From: Tridacna crocea
Lineage: Eukaryota > Mollusca > Bivalvia > Cardiida > Cardiidae
Length of the DNA stretch: 64,000 nucleotides
Reading direction: 5' to 3'
Assembly (NCBI GenBank): GCA_943736015.1
Contig: OX031060.1
Location: forward strand, 4,112,001 to 4,176,000
In this document: piece after piece, positions 21,697-31,729 of the stretch
How positions within the stretch are numbered: the stretch's first letter is position 1
Layout: the number at the start of each line of letters is the position of its first letter
Position numbers and translations under genes: made by a program
Notes under the pieces: model-generated
Told to the model about the DNA's origin: nothing
The model's input: only the letters and a program-made list of their open reading frames with translations
The model's database searches: none

Positions 21697-21817
21697 TTGA
21701 ATGACGTCACTCGATACAGAATGACGTCACTCTACATGGATTGTCGCAGATTTTACCACGATTTCCTGGAACTGTGTTTATAGAGCTGAATTCGCTTGTC
21801 ATGTTAGAATACCGTTT
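21697..21817. mobile_element. 'ATTCTAACATGAC' element, partial
   Basis: Two CRE-like 'TGACGTCACT' sites, 'GATTGTCGCAGATTTTACCA' and the terminal 'CATGTTAGAAT' match the cluster at 25343-26335. Confidence 0.7.
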
Positions 21818-21850
21818 CAACAATCAAACGTACACGTCTGTACATTTCAG

Positions 21851-22417
21851 CTTCATCTGTACAGCGTGGAACATGTAACATCTACACAAATGCATTTTGG
21901 AACCACTGGAGCAATACTTCAAACATCCGAGATGGCGATTGGACCTTCACACAGAGAGTTACCTGTCCAGATCTCAACATCCTACGGGTGAACTCTTTGA
22001 GACAAAAAGCACTCATTTCCTGTAAAAATGGCCGACCGGCAATGTTTATGTCACAAACTACATCATCTAGTGATATTCAATTTTTCGAGCCCGGAGATGA
22101 ATGCCTGCATAGTTATGTGCGCCACTGTTGTCATGACGACAACCCGGTCCCCAATTTGATGCACTATATTTGGTTAGCAGACGTGGATGTGAACTTTTTT
22201 ACGTTTGTCAGCTTTGTAAGTGTTCTCCGCTTCTTTAAACCATGTTTAATTATATTTCACGGACCATATATTCCAAAAGGACAGTTCTGGGACTTTTTCA
22301 TTGAACGGTTTCCATACGTTGTGAGTGTAAACGAATCTGTGGTTACTTCCATATATGGCCATAAACTGCGCTATATCGAACATAGTGCTGATGTGATGCG
22401 GATAAAGGCATTACTAG
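21851..22417 (+). CDS. Glycosyltransferase, DXD sugar-binding (GT32-like), exon n
   Basis: The exon opens after acceptor TACATTTCAG (21841-21850) and ends at TTACTAG|GTACGT (22417/22418). It encodes about 188 residues: a luminal stem with N-glycosylation sites (NTS), Cys-rich spacing (CxH...HCCHDD), then PNLMHYIWLADVDVNF, the N-terminal strand typical of the family, and HSADVMRIKALL leading into the DXD motif in the next exon. The family transfers a sugar from a nucleotide sugar to glycoprotein or glycolipid acceptors in the Golgi. The donor and acceptor cannot be read from sequence. The N-terminal membrane-anchor exon is not found in the upstream DNA. A frame starting at GTG 21988 is only part of this exon. 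Confidence 0.85.
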
Positions 22418-22454
22418 GTACGTATCAATTTGTCGTCATAAAATGGAAGATTCA

Positions 22455-22505
22455 ACAAAGAAGCATTTCTCCTTTTCCCACAATGTTTCCTACCTTTTCA
22501 GTAGC
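22455..22505. mobile_element. PT element, half-palindrome fragment
   Basis: 'AGCATTTCTCCTTTTCCCAC' followed by 'AATGTTTCCTACC' is one arm of the PT palindrome, without ends or second arm. Confidence 0.6.
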
Positions 22506-22719
22506 TAATCCTTCTTGTTGATCACATAAAAATTGCCCTTGACAAATACTCTGAAAATGGACATTTTGATTCTAAAAGAATTCGGCTTTTATGTTTGGCA
22601 AAGAATTGACTTTCTCTTTTCCATACCTCTTTTTCTCAATTTCTCTTTCTTTCCCTCGTTTTGTTTATGTATTTAAATAAAGCTGGAGCTCGTTTATCTC
22701 TACATCGGTTATGTAATGG

Positions 22720-22860
22720 CTTGCTACACGCAAAACGTGGCATTCAGACATTTGCGTAAATTGTCGTGCCTGATCAGACTGCACAGTCCGCGTAGGCTAA
22801 TCCAAGACAGAACTGCATTAGATTTTTATAATACCCTCCGCAAAACGAATGTTTTCGGGG
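22720..22860. mobile_element. Half of a 57.3-kb type hairpin element
   Basis: 'GGCTTGCTACACGCAAAACG', 'CATTTGCGTAAATTGTCGTG' and 'GATCAGACTGCACAGTCCGC' follow the order of 57327-57470. The right half is missing. Confidence 0.6.
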
Positions 22861-22869
22861 ATATACTGG

Positions 22870-23160
22870 AATCAGCTTTTCTGTCCGTGTGTCTGCTCGT
22901 CCTTCCATGTGTCCATCCGTCCGTCCGTGTGTTCGTCTGTGTACAAAATTCTAGTAGATTCTAATTTTGTGTCACAAACTCCTCCTACAGTTTTCCTTCA
23001 ATTGTATTGAAACTTTGCACATATATTGATCATATATTGAAGATTTGCAAGACGTAATTTTCAAGTGTCAACTCTTCCTGGTCTAGAGTTTATCTCCCCT
23101 TGAACCTCACTTTTTTTTTCTGTCGAGGCGCTGGCGGGGTATTCATTGACAACTCTAGTT
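22870..23160. repeat. 'TCCGTCCGTGTG' repeat with conserved flank
   Basis: A TCYG-rich stretch is followed by 'ACAAACTCCTCCTACAG', 'GAAACTTTGCACATATAT' and 'TTATCTCCCCTTGAAC'. A related partial unit is at 24280-24338 and 24568-24690, split there by a PT element. Confidence 0.55.
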
Positions 23161-23179
23161 TGCTACAGTAAACTAACAA

Positions 23180-23775
23180 AACAGAAATTCTTCTTCTCTG
23201 AAACGGCTTGTCAGATTTTGAAATAATTTCACAGAAATTGTTCCTTGGGTTACCTTTTTTCAAAAAATGTGCGCGAATTTCGATCCGTCAAGAAACATGG
23301 CTCTGGTGAATGGGGGCTACTTGCACTATATGGCTATGACGAAATTTTCAAAAACTCTTCTTCTCTGAAAGGGCTGGTCAGATTTTAGAATAATTTCACA
23401 GAAATGATCCTTTGGTGACCCTTTCCAAAAATTGTTCCCAAAAATGCTGATCCTTCCAGAAACATGGCTCTGAAGAAAGTGGGAGGCATTTGTACTATAT
23501 GGACATGAAGACATTTTTATAAATTCTTCTTCTCTGAAACGGCTGGCCACAGAAATGTTTCTTGGCAGACCCTTTTTGCAAATTGTTAGAGAAATTTTGG
23601 TCCATCAAGAAACATGGTTCTGATAGCCTTGGGTTACGGATGTATGGAGAAATTCTTAAAGATTCTTCTCTGAAACCGCCGGTCAGATTTTGAAATAATT
23701 TCACAGCAATTTTCCTTTGGTGACCCGCAAAATTTGTTAGGGGAATTTTTATCCATCATAAAACAACAGCCAACT
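23180..23775. repeat. Tandem repeat, ~168-bp unit, about 3.5 copies
   Basis: 'TTCTTCTCTGAAACGGCT', 'AATAATTTCACAGAAAT' and 'AAGAAACATGGCTCTG' recur in order, near 23188, 23360, 23526 and 23660. Minus-strand frames across it repeat the same peptide and are not genes. Confidence 0.85.
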
Positions 23776-24338
23776 TTTGGCACCTGCATGTGGTGGCGAG
23801 CTCTTGTTCGACTTGTTTTTAGTCACTATTGAGCATGTGCTCTTCTTCATGAAATTTTCCTGGGGCGATCTATTCAGAAATTTATTTGCAGAATTCTGAT
23901 TCATCAAATTCATTGCAGTGGTGATGACTGTAGGGGTGGGTGACAGATTTTTAAATGACTTTTACAGGTGACATTTCCAAAATCGCTTGGCAAAATAATT
24001 TCGTTTCCAAAGTTAAAAAAAGATGGCTATGGTCCTCTGAAAAATTTAGGTGAGCGATCGAGGGCCATCTTGGCCCTCTTATTTCCCGTTCGCTCGCAAT
24101 GTTTCCTTAACCCTCTTTTTCCAAGTGTATTGAATACGTGATTTATAGGTAAAGCGGTATACATGTACATTGGTATTGTATATTACTAAAAATACCTGTT
24201 ACCTAAACCCAGGTTTTTATGCTTTATAATATCCCCATAGTGAAGTGGAGGGGGGCGTACCTTGGAATTACCATGGCTCTGTCTGTTCGTCTATCTGTCC
24301 GTAGACAAAAAACTTTCGACGAAATACCCCTACACTTT

Positions 24339-24567
24339 TTAACCCTTTACCAAACAATTCCTGGTTTTTACGACCCTGAGAAAGAAGCCCTTTGAAAACA
24401 TTGAAGGAAAAGGAGAAAATGCTGGTAACCAGCATTTTCTCCTTTTCCTACAATGTTTTCTACCCTGCTGTAAACAAATTTCAATTTTTGAGTTAATTTT
24501 ATTCGGTCTTCTGCAAGTGCTTTTAATTTGGACCAGTCTGAAACTTTGTCGTTTGGGAAAGAGTTAA
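24339..24567. mobile_element. PT element in the glycosyltransferase intron
   Basis: TTAA CCCTTTACCAAAC at the left and GTTTGGGAAAGAG TTAA at the right. The palindrome centre is 'CTGGTAACCAG' near 24422-24432. It splits a TCYG-type repeat whose two halves lie on either side, so the insertion is younger than that repeat. Confidence 0.92.
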
Positions 24568-24839
24568 GGCACTGAGCTTAAATTTACACAAGGCGTTCCT
24601 ACATATATGTATATTAAATTTTCATGTCCCTGCTGCGATTAGTTGCGGAATTATCTCCCCTTGAACTTGAAACTTTATCTCCCGTTGAACTTTTTCCAAC
24701 TTTTACTTTTGTACTAAACCATACTGCATTCTGTGACAAAGACCTGTTTTTGTGACAAGGAGCTGGTGGGGGGGGATATAATCACGTTTAGTGATAGCTC
24801 TAGATAATTTTATGCAACGTCACTTTTTAATGCTTTCAG

Positions 24840-25309
24840 AATATGGAGGCGTTTATATGGACTGGGACTCCGCAGTTGTTAAATCATTAGAACCTTTACG
24901 GAAAACCGATTGTTCTATGAGTATGGAAGATGCGCCGAAGAAATTGGGGAACCAGTTTATCATGTCTAAGAGAGACGGGGAGTTTTTGAAGCTATATTTA
25001 GACGGTTACAGGAATTACACTGGCGCCTGGGCCTACAATTCTATTCAATACCCTTTCATTTTATCCAAACGTTATCCAAACCTAATAAAAGTATGGGGGC
25101 GGGAGCTTGTGGTGTCCTCGCCCATGTCTAAGAACTTTCTTTGGCACAAAAATTCCAACTGGTCAAAGAATTACGCCTTGCATTTCCTTTTAAGAGGATA
25201 CAAGAATAAAGCGGAAGTGACGCCTCAGAGTATACGGACGTTAAAGACTACCATAGCTGCTGTAAGTCGTCATGTCTTATTTGGAAGCAAAGAATTGTGC
25301 TTGAATTAA
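24840..25309 (+). CDS. Glycosyltransferase, DXD sugar-binding (GT32-like), terminal exon
   Basis: The exon follows acceptor GCTTTCAG and ends at TAA 25307-25309. It completes EYGGVYMDWD (the DXD metal and nucleotide-sugar site, residues 196-198 counted from 21853). Next come MSMEDAPKKLGNQFIMSKR, the GAWAYNSIQYPFIL segment and a basic C-terminus. Joined to 21851-22417 it gives 344 residues of luminal catalytic domain, the normal size for the family. An independent frame starting at 24791 runs through the acceptor and is only an effect of the open intron end. Confidence 0.88.
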
Positions 25310-25342
25310 AAAATACTATTCTTTCTATCGTGGCTTATCGTT
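25310..25342. repeat. Arm of the 'CGATAGAAAGAAG' hairpin
   Basis: 'TTCTTTCTATCGTGGCTTAT' starts right after the stop codon. It is a single arm of the hairpin family seen complete at 25731. Confidence 0.6.
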
Positions 25343-25730
25343 CATTCTAACATGACACGCGACTTTGGCTTATAAACACAGTGGAAGGCAAACGTGGTAA
25401 AATCTGCGACAATCCACGCAGAGTGACGTCATCCTATATCGAGTGACGTCATTCAATGAGTGAGTTATTCAATGGAACATAATCTGCATCGGCGTTTTTA
25501 CTCTAAGTTTGAACTTGTTTTAATTCTAACATGACTAATTCTTAACGAAAGGAAAACAAGTTCAAACTTAGAGTAAAACGCGGATGAAGATTATGTTTCC
25601 TTGAAAAACTCACTTATTGAATGACAGATACAGAATGGCGTCACTTTACATAGATTGTCGCAGATTTTACCACGCTTTCCTTGCACTGTGTTTATAGAGC
25701 CAAATTCGCGTGTCATGTTAGAATTAAGAA
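25343..25730. mobile_element. 'ATTCTAACATGAC' elements, two copies in inverted orientation
   Basis: Each unit runs from 'ATTCTAACATGAC' through 'TATAAACACAGTG', 'AAATCTGCGACAATCC', 'AGTGACGTCAT' and 'TTTTTACTCTAAGTTTGAAC'. The first copy reads forward (25343-25510) and the second reads back (25520-25725), so the pair forms a large inverted repeat. Confidence 0.8.
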
Positions 25731-25893
25731 ATAATCTTCATTCTATCGTGGTATATCGTTCAATAAACCACAGTTGTGAGTTACAAGGCACAATAAATAA
25801 TCCACGAGGGCGATAGCCCGAGTGGGTTATTCATTGCGCCTCATAACTCACAACGTGGTTTATTGAACGATATACCACGATAGAAAGAAGATT
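25731..25893. mobile_element. Hairpin element, 'CGATAGAAAGAAGATTATTT' family, best copy
   Basis: The left arm 'AAATAATCTTCATTCTATCG' pairs with the right arm 'CGATAGAAAGAAGATTATTT'. Pairing continues through 'ATCGTTCAATAAACCAC' and 'GCACAATAAATAATCCAC' to a core near 25808 ('GGGCGATAGCCCG'). The arms are about 75 bp. Confidence 0.9.
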
Positions 25894-26335
25894 ATTTCGA
25901 TTCTTACATGGCCAATTCTTAATGAAAGGAAAACAAGTTCAAACTGAGAGTAAAAACGCGGATGAAGATTATGTTCCATTGAATAACTCACTTATTGAAT
26001 GACGTCACTCGATATAGGATGACGTCACTTTACATAGATTGTCGCAGATTTTACCACACTTTCCTTGCACTGCGTTTATAGAGCCAAAGTCGAGTGTCAT
26101 GTTAGAATACCAATTCTAACATGACCAAATCTTATTGAAAGGAAAACGGCTCCATAGACTACTTGGAGTGAAAACGTGGATGCAGATTATATTCCATTGA
26201 ACAACTTACGTGTTTTATACAGAATGATGTCACCCTATTTGAAATGACGTCACTCCTCATAGAATAAGGTAGATTTATTTTCGTTGCACTGTGTTTATAG
26301 AGGCGAACTCACGTGTCATGTTAGAATTACCTACT
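25894..26335. mobile_element. 'ATTCTAACATGAC' elements, two further copies in tandem
   Basis: 25894-26114 and 26111-26335 each end 'GTGTCATGTTAGAAT' and carry paired CRE-like 'TGACGTCA' sites. They abut at a shared 'ATTCTAACATGAC'. Confidence 0.75.
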
Positions 26336-26562
26336 TACCAGTTACCACGACTGCAAGTTTCAACTTCCCTGGGAAATTAGACTTTGGAAAACATTTAGGG
26401 AAAAGGAAAAAATGCTGGTCAGCAGCATTTTCTCATTTTCCCTCAATGTTTTCCAATAGTTCAGAAACAAGTTCAGTCATGTGATTCACATTTGATTTTC
26501 TGTCTGCAAGTGCTTTAGAGTTATACCTGCCTAAAATACTGTTGTTCGGTGAAACTTTAAAG
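26325..26562. mobile_element. PT element, degenerate
   Basis: 'GGAAAACATTTAGGGAAAAG', 'AATGCTGGTCAGCAGCATTT' and 'TTCTGTCTGCAAGTGCTTTA' keep PT order. The ends are eroded and the arms are only partly paired. Confidence 0.65.
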
Positions 26563-27055
26563 AAAGTAATTAGAAATTAAGAAAAAAAGTCCTCGAGAAA
26601 GATAGCAAAAAAAGCCTTGTGTTTGAAAACATTGATTATTTTTGTGAATATTTTTGGAGACAGATTGACAATCTGTATAGATCAGTCATTCTATGGAAAA
26701 CGTACATCCCTTGTCCCGGTCGAAAAAATAATCAACTCTTTGTTTGAACAGGATATTTTTGCATTTTTTCACGAGTTAGTTTTATATTTCTCATAATAGG
26801 TCATTAATTTACAATGAGAAAGATTAAACAGGAGACATAGTGCTTACGAAATACTGAACACATAAAGCACATGCACCAATTCTATAATGTCCCGATGCTA
26901 GACGAGTCGTATTCATTCTAACTTTAATTGCCGTTTTAAAGGAATATCAACAATATATTGTTTATTGAAGGAAAATATTATCTTGCTCATGTAAATGAAA
27001 TATAAAAAAGAAAGCCAAACATAAATGTTATCATTGATATTTTTTAGTTGTAATC
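26563..27055. other. Spacer
   Basis: AT-rich, with no frame or repeat recognised. Confidence 0.3.
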
Positions 27056-27930
27056 CTTGTCCCGGCAAAAATTGACATTACCCTTACGATTACGTTTTTG
27101 CCGTTACTGGGGGTTGTCAACCCTGAAATTTGTCATGAAATGACGTCATACGAATGTTTCTTGGCGCCATTTTTCTGAATCGACAACTCGAGGTGGTCAT
27201 GTCTGATTCGCTTGCTGACAAAATTACCGGCAAGTTGTTCATATTCAAAAGTTCTTTTTCCCATAAACATTACCGTTTTGCGTTTTCAACAGCTGATGAT
27301 TATTTGCATTGAATTATTTTACAGCAGGGATATTTTCTGCATGTTTCTCTTTATGATAGAAAAAAAAATGAATGTACCCCTCCCACATTAAAGCCATTGT
27401 TAAAGAAAATTCAGCGTGCTTAACATTACCGTTACAAACACTACCGTTATGCAATTTTATAACAGTCTTGTAACGGTATAGTCATTTTGCTGGTAACGGT
27501 AGTGTCAAATCCTATTGGAAAGTTATATTTCCTTTTATTTACTTATGACCAGAATAACAAACTCACTTACTTTACTGCACTGATACGTTGCTATTATGGT
27601 GTGCTTGTTTGTCACTGTAAGATATAAGCTTTGCACGAGCAAAGTATTTATTATATTTCGTAACGGTATTGTCCAGCAAGGGTAACGGTAGTGTTTTTGT
27701 ATGTTATTCATTGTTAAGCTAGGATTTTAAAAAGATTACTATTCGAAGCATTAAAGTTTTATTTCAACAAAATCAAAAAATTGATGAGGTGACGATTAAA
27801 ACTCAAAAGTCAGGGTGAAAAGAAAGTAAATGTGATATTTATTAATCAAGGTTGTAACGGGAAAGTATTTCATTTTTATAACGGTTCAATTACTTCAAAT
27901 TTAAGTCATATAGATAGGTCATTATTTAAG
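27056..27930. promoter_or_regulatory. Cluster of TAACGG / CCGTTA words
   Basis: At least nine copies of TAACGG or its complement lie in about 850 bp (near 27096, 27270, 27424, 27440, 27471, 27493, 27660, 27683, 27854 and 27881). Several extend to GTAACGGTAGTGT. The core fits a Myb-type site (YAACKG), but it could equally be remnants of one short repeat. An ATG in fair context at 27198 (ATGTCTGATTCGC) lies inside the cluster. Confidence 0.35.
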
Positions 27931-28032
27931 CTTTTACATTCAGTTTATGAATGACGTATTATGTAAATACGCGTACTACGTAAATAGCAGCTTTTGAAGA
28001 ACATAAACACTAAACTGTGTATTGTAACGTAG

Positions 28033-28082
28033 CTTACCCTGGAATCGTTTTAGATATCGACGAAGAGGATCTGGAGGTTAAG
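28033..28082 (+). CDS. Candidate short internal exon (YPG ... EVK motif)
   Basis: Between GTAACGTAG| and |GTGACT the frame reads YPGIVLDIDEEDLEVK, with no stop. This resembles the short Tudor/MBT-like 'YPG...V...VxF' stretch found in many uncharacterised mollusc proteins with zinc fingers. The exon is only 50 nt and neighbouring exons were not found, so it may be a fragment of a decayed gene or of a domesticated transposon. Confidence 0.3.
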
Positions 28083-28232
28083 GTGACTATTTGCTGAAAT
28101 TAATGATCTTCTGTCTCACGCTATTCATTGTACATGTACTACATGTGTAATCCAAAACTAAATGTTCATGCTCTAAGATAGCAGCAACAACATTTTTCTA
28201 CAAAGAAAGGTAAAACAATCAGTTTGTCAACT

Positions 28233-28434
28233 TTAACCCATTACCACACATCCCGATTTTTAAAGACCCAGAGAAAATGGCCATTGAAGAGATTGGAAGA
28301 AAAACATGCTAGTATTACAGACTTTCTCTTCTTCCCCACGACGTTTTCTACCATTTATGATACAAATTCAAACATTCAAATACTTATAATCGTTATTATT
28401 TAGGGTTTGCAATGGCATTTAGTTTTAACATATC
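28233..28434. mobile_element. PT element, left part, split by the 28435 element
   Basis: It starts TTAACCCATTACCACACATCC. 'ATGCTAGTATTACAGACTTTCTC' in outline marks a decayed palindrome, and 'GGGTTTGCAATGGCATTTAG' marks the internal segment. It stops at the target duplication ATATC. The remainder appears at 31081-31102 as 'GATAGTTTTGTTATCTGG', which fits the expected PT right end. Confidence 0.7.
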
Positions 28435-28834
28435 CACTGTATGGAAACTCTGTACGGGAAATTTCTTCGGTGAATTCAAGATGGCGGACACGTGTTATTG
28501 ACAAAGTAAGTGCCGTTTAATTTTGGTCCAAACTTGTTTCAAATTGCATCCCCTACAACGAGTAAGGTACCAATCTAAAGAGCTTTGATTGAAAAATCAA
28601 GCGATAATAGATTTTGAGAAAACGGGAGTGCCTTTTGTCCGTAATCCCACGTTGAACACGATGTTTTGATGAAGTTGAAAAACTAAGCGGGAGACCGGAA
28701 GAAAACTGGCTTTATTTCGTCGAATAGAAAGCTAATGATAAAAAAATGTGCCTCGGTCGGTGGGGAAATGTAATACACTTACATCTGTACCAAAATACGT
28801 TGCTTATATTTACTGATTTAGCTGTTATAAAGTT

Positions 28835-29098
28835 TTGAAATTTTGCATGGTGTACTCTTCGGTTCAAACCGAAACTAAACTAATGTACGGCTGGGTGATC
28901 GGAATTTCTGTACGCTTCGGTAACAAGTATGAAGTCAAAAATCTGTACGCTTCGGTGAAAACGATTAAAGGAGAAAAATGCTATCTAGAACAGTCTACTT
29001 GTTACATGTATTTCACGCACAGCGAGAATTCCTTATACAAGTACATGAAACCTATTTGTGTCATTTGCTCTATATCTTGTTTGTTATGTGAAAAATGA
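28835..29098 (+). other. Repeat-arm frame, product doubtful
   Basis: 87 codons start in the left arm; the mirror frame is at 30675-30451 in the right arm. The shared part reads MKFCMVYSSVQTETK and GWVIGISVRFGNKYEVKN; the two diverge after the arm ends. Preservation in both arms follows from the repeat identity, so this is weak evidence for a protein. Confidence 0.2.
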
Positions 29099-29860
29099 GT
29101 CACGCCATGGTTTCCTGGCTTTGTAAGGATTTGATAGAGAATTCTTTGTTATTCCTATTTTCTAAACGAAAAATACAAGTCATTTTGAAAGTCTTTAAAA
29201 TTAGTGTGAATTAAAAAGACTTATCCCCAGATAAAACTACAATGTATCAACGTATTCAGATGACCTCGATCAAGACCTTTTAATCGGGTATAGTATACTA
29301 AATACCGGAGTGTAACAAAATAAAGATATATCATTAACAGAATGTAACCAAAAAATTTAAGTTCCATGTGTATAATTCTTTAGTAGAACACTGAAAGCAG
29401 AAGAAAAAAAAATCACTAAAGTAGTTCCTCATCCGTGTAACTGAAACATACAGTGGGAGTTCATAAAAGCTTTAAAATGAAAGCTACGGAATGAGGACAA
29501 TTTCCCTTGGAAATGCTTACAAAAGGATGATAGAAAGGGGGCGTAACTCAGAAAACGATGTAATGAAGATACAGTTGTCTGCGTGTGTTGTATAATCATC
29601 CAGAATTCCTAGTCAAAGGATTTGATACTTTGAAAATTAAGGTCGAAATCAGTGTTTTTTCCCTAAATGAAAAGAGAGCCATGGTTCCTCTAGGCTTAAT
29701 TTCTGTTCTATCAATGTATGAAAATTGACGATTCAATGAAAGAAAAAACGCATAATTTGTGCTAAAGCAAACTCTTTTAAAATGTGAGTTTAACAACAGG
29801 TATACGATTATTTTTTTCAAAAGGTCTCTGAAGGTATAAAGAATAATAGAATGATCACCT

Positions 29861-30229
29861 ATGCGATATCAATGTAAATTAAAAATGAGCTATAGCTTCA
29901 AGGCAGTGCACAAAGGAGTTTTGTATTGCATTTTTCACTGCCGGTTCTTAGTGTTTGAAAAGTCAAGCCAAAGCTCAGAGATGTATCATTGTTTGATTCG
30001 GGCTTTATATGTCTTTCCAACTGGTTCTGGTCCGATCAACTCAAAAGTTTGCTCTGAAAGTGCTTCATGTGTTCACCAGTACTGGGCTTTGGTTCTAAAA
30101 ATGCGTCGCAAACAGACATACAAACATAACCAGTGTCCTTTGTGGAATTCTAACCAACACCATCAACAAAAAGCTACTAAAAATCTACATTACATACTGC
30201 GCCACGGAGGACCCCTGATCAATAAGTGA
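29861..30229 (+). CDS. Unknown 122-residue frame in the centre of the 2.64-kb element
   Basis: ATG at 29861 opens a frame rich in Cys, His and Lys (KMRRKQTYKHNQCPLW near the C-terminus) with no recognised domain and no DDE pattern. It is the longest central frame of the element and might be cargo or chance. Confidence 0.2.
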   Translation: MRYQCKLKMSYSFKAVHKGVLYCIFHCRFLVFEKSSQSSEMYHCLIRALYVFPTGSGPINSKVCSESASCVHQYWALVLKMRRKQTYKHNQCPLWNSNQHHQQKATKNLHYILRHGGPLINK

Positions 30230-31184
30230 TGATGGAGGAGACCTGTACGGTTCTATATTTCGCTGTTCACATTATGCGTTTTTGATGATTTTACTGTGGA
30301 TGGCTTCTACATTTTGGTGTCAGACCAAGACAAAAACCTTAAGTTTATTATTTTTATGTTAAAGGCACATATACATGTATACAAGATGCTTCTGTTCATG
30401 TTGCTCAGCACTTCTCAATAACGAGCCATTTTAGTGTACGAAGTTGCGGTTTATACATCACGTTTCTTTGAGTTCAACATAAAAACATCAAGTAAATGCA
30501 TAACCCATGTAGGTTGTTCGTACATTTCCTTTTTTCCTCTCTTAATCGTTTTCACCGAAGCGTACAGATTTTTGACTTCATATTTGTTACCGAAGCGTAC
30601 AGAAATTCCGATCACCCAACCGTACAGTAGTTTAGTTTCGGTTTGCACCGAAGAGTACACCATGCAAAATTTCAAAACTTTATAAGAGCTAAATTAGTAA
30701 ATATAAGCAACATATTTTGGTACAGTTGTAAGAATATTACATTTCCCCATCGATCGAGGCACATTCTTTTATCATTAGCTTTCTATTCGATGAAATAAAG
30801 CCAGTTTTCTTCCGGTCTCCCGCTTAGTTTTTCAACTTCATCAAAACATCATGTTTAGCGCGGGATTACGGACAAAAGGCACTCCCGTTTTCTCATAAGC
30901 TACTATCGCTTGATTTTTCAATCAAAGCTCTTTAGATTGGTACCTTACTCGTTGTAGGGGATGCAATTTGAAACAAGTTTGGACCAAAATTAAACGACAC
31001 TTACTTTGTCAATAACACGTGTCCGCCATCTTGAATTCACCGAAGAAATTTCCCGTACAGAGTTTCCATACAGTGATATCGATAGTTTTGTTATCTGGCT
31101 GCGGTATACAAGACTCAGTAAATAGGTAAAATCCCCTTGCAGGTAATGCACAGAATCGGGGTAATCAGATATCTTGGTGTGCGG

Positions 31185-31305
31185 TAAAAATGTCAGAGGT
31201 AAAAATACCATAGGAAAAAATGTCATAGGTAAAAATGTCAGAGTCAAAGTGGTAAATATGCCATAGGTAATAATGTCATAGGTAAAAATGTCAGAGGCAC
31301 TAAGT
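31185..31305. repeat. Short minisatellite, 'GGTAAAAATGTCAGA' variants
   Basis: 'AGGTAAAAATGTCATAGG' variants follow one another about six times, then 'CACTAAGTATA' twice. The minus-strand frame over it is low-complexity. Confidence 0.7.
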
Positions 31306-31455
31306 ATATATAGATGCACTAAGTATAAATAGATGTCCATAATTATTATCTTCTTGTATCTATTCTGTTCGATGCGGTATTTTTCCCAGGTGAAATAAAC
31401 TCTTATCGAAATATTTGTGGTTTTACTATTTCTCGGAAAACCTCTTTTCATTTAC

Positions 31456-31685
31456 TTAACCCTTTCCCAAACGACAAACTTTTGGACTAGACCAAATTGA
31501 AAGCATTTGCAGATGACAATTCAGCTCTAGCTGAAGAGATGATTTCATGTCTATAATAGGGTAGAAAACATTGTGGGAAAAGGAGAAAATGCTGGTTACC
31601 AGCATTTTCTCCTTTTCCCACCATGTTTTCAGAACGCTACTATTCCAGACCCGTAAAAACCTGGGATTGTTTGGGAAAGGGTTGA
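31456..31685. mobile_element. PT element
   Basis: TTAA CCCTTTCCCAAACGAC at the left; GTTTGGGAAAGGG then TTGA at the right. The palindrome is at 31562-31630, centre 'CTGGTTACCAG', with one mismatch ('CCACCATG'). It is very close to the 10703 copy, including 'ACTTTTGGACTAGACC'. Confidence 0.93.
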
Positions 31686-31729
31686 TAGCTTGAGGGTCAA
31701 TATGAACTGGACATTCAGCCTTTGTAATA

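Larger units (their letters stand above)
22418..24839 (+). other. Intron of the glycosyltransferase gene
   Basis: It starts GTACGT and ends GCTTTCAG. It is filled with a PT fragment (22458), an 'AGCCTGCGCAGGCT'-type remnant (22720), a TCCG-rich repeat (22880), a ~168-bp tandem repeat (23180) and a complete PT element (24339). The splice phase matches: G|AA rebuilds Glu within LLEYGG. Confidence 0.85.
28435..31075. mobile_element. 2.64-kb element with ~544-bp terminal inverted repeats and 5-bp target duplication
   Basis: The left arm (28435-28978) and right arm (30535-31075) are inverted copies at high identity. The ends are CACTGTATGG and CCATACAGTG. ATATC flanks the element directly on both sides (28430-28434 and 31076-31080). 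Both arms carry 'TTCAAGATGGCGGACACGTG' near their outer ends and a frame 'MKFCMVYSSVQTETK' near their inner ends. The ~1.55-kb middle has no transposase frame. CAC-initial ends plus a 5-bp duplication fit the Transib/RAG-like pattern but do not prove it. Confidence 0.85.

Noticed and set aside
30990..31451. 153-codon frame on the - strand
   Set aside because: It crosses a transposon end and a minisatellite; the Thr/Phe/Leu-rich part is the repeat translated.
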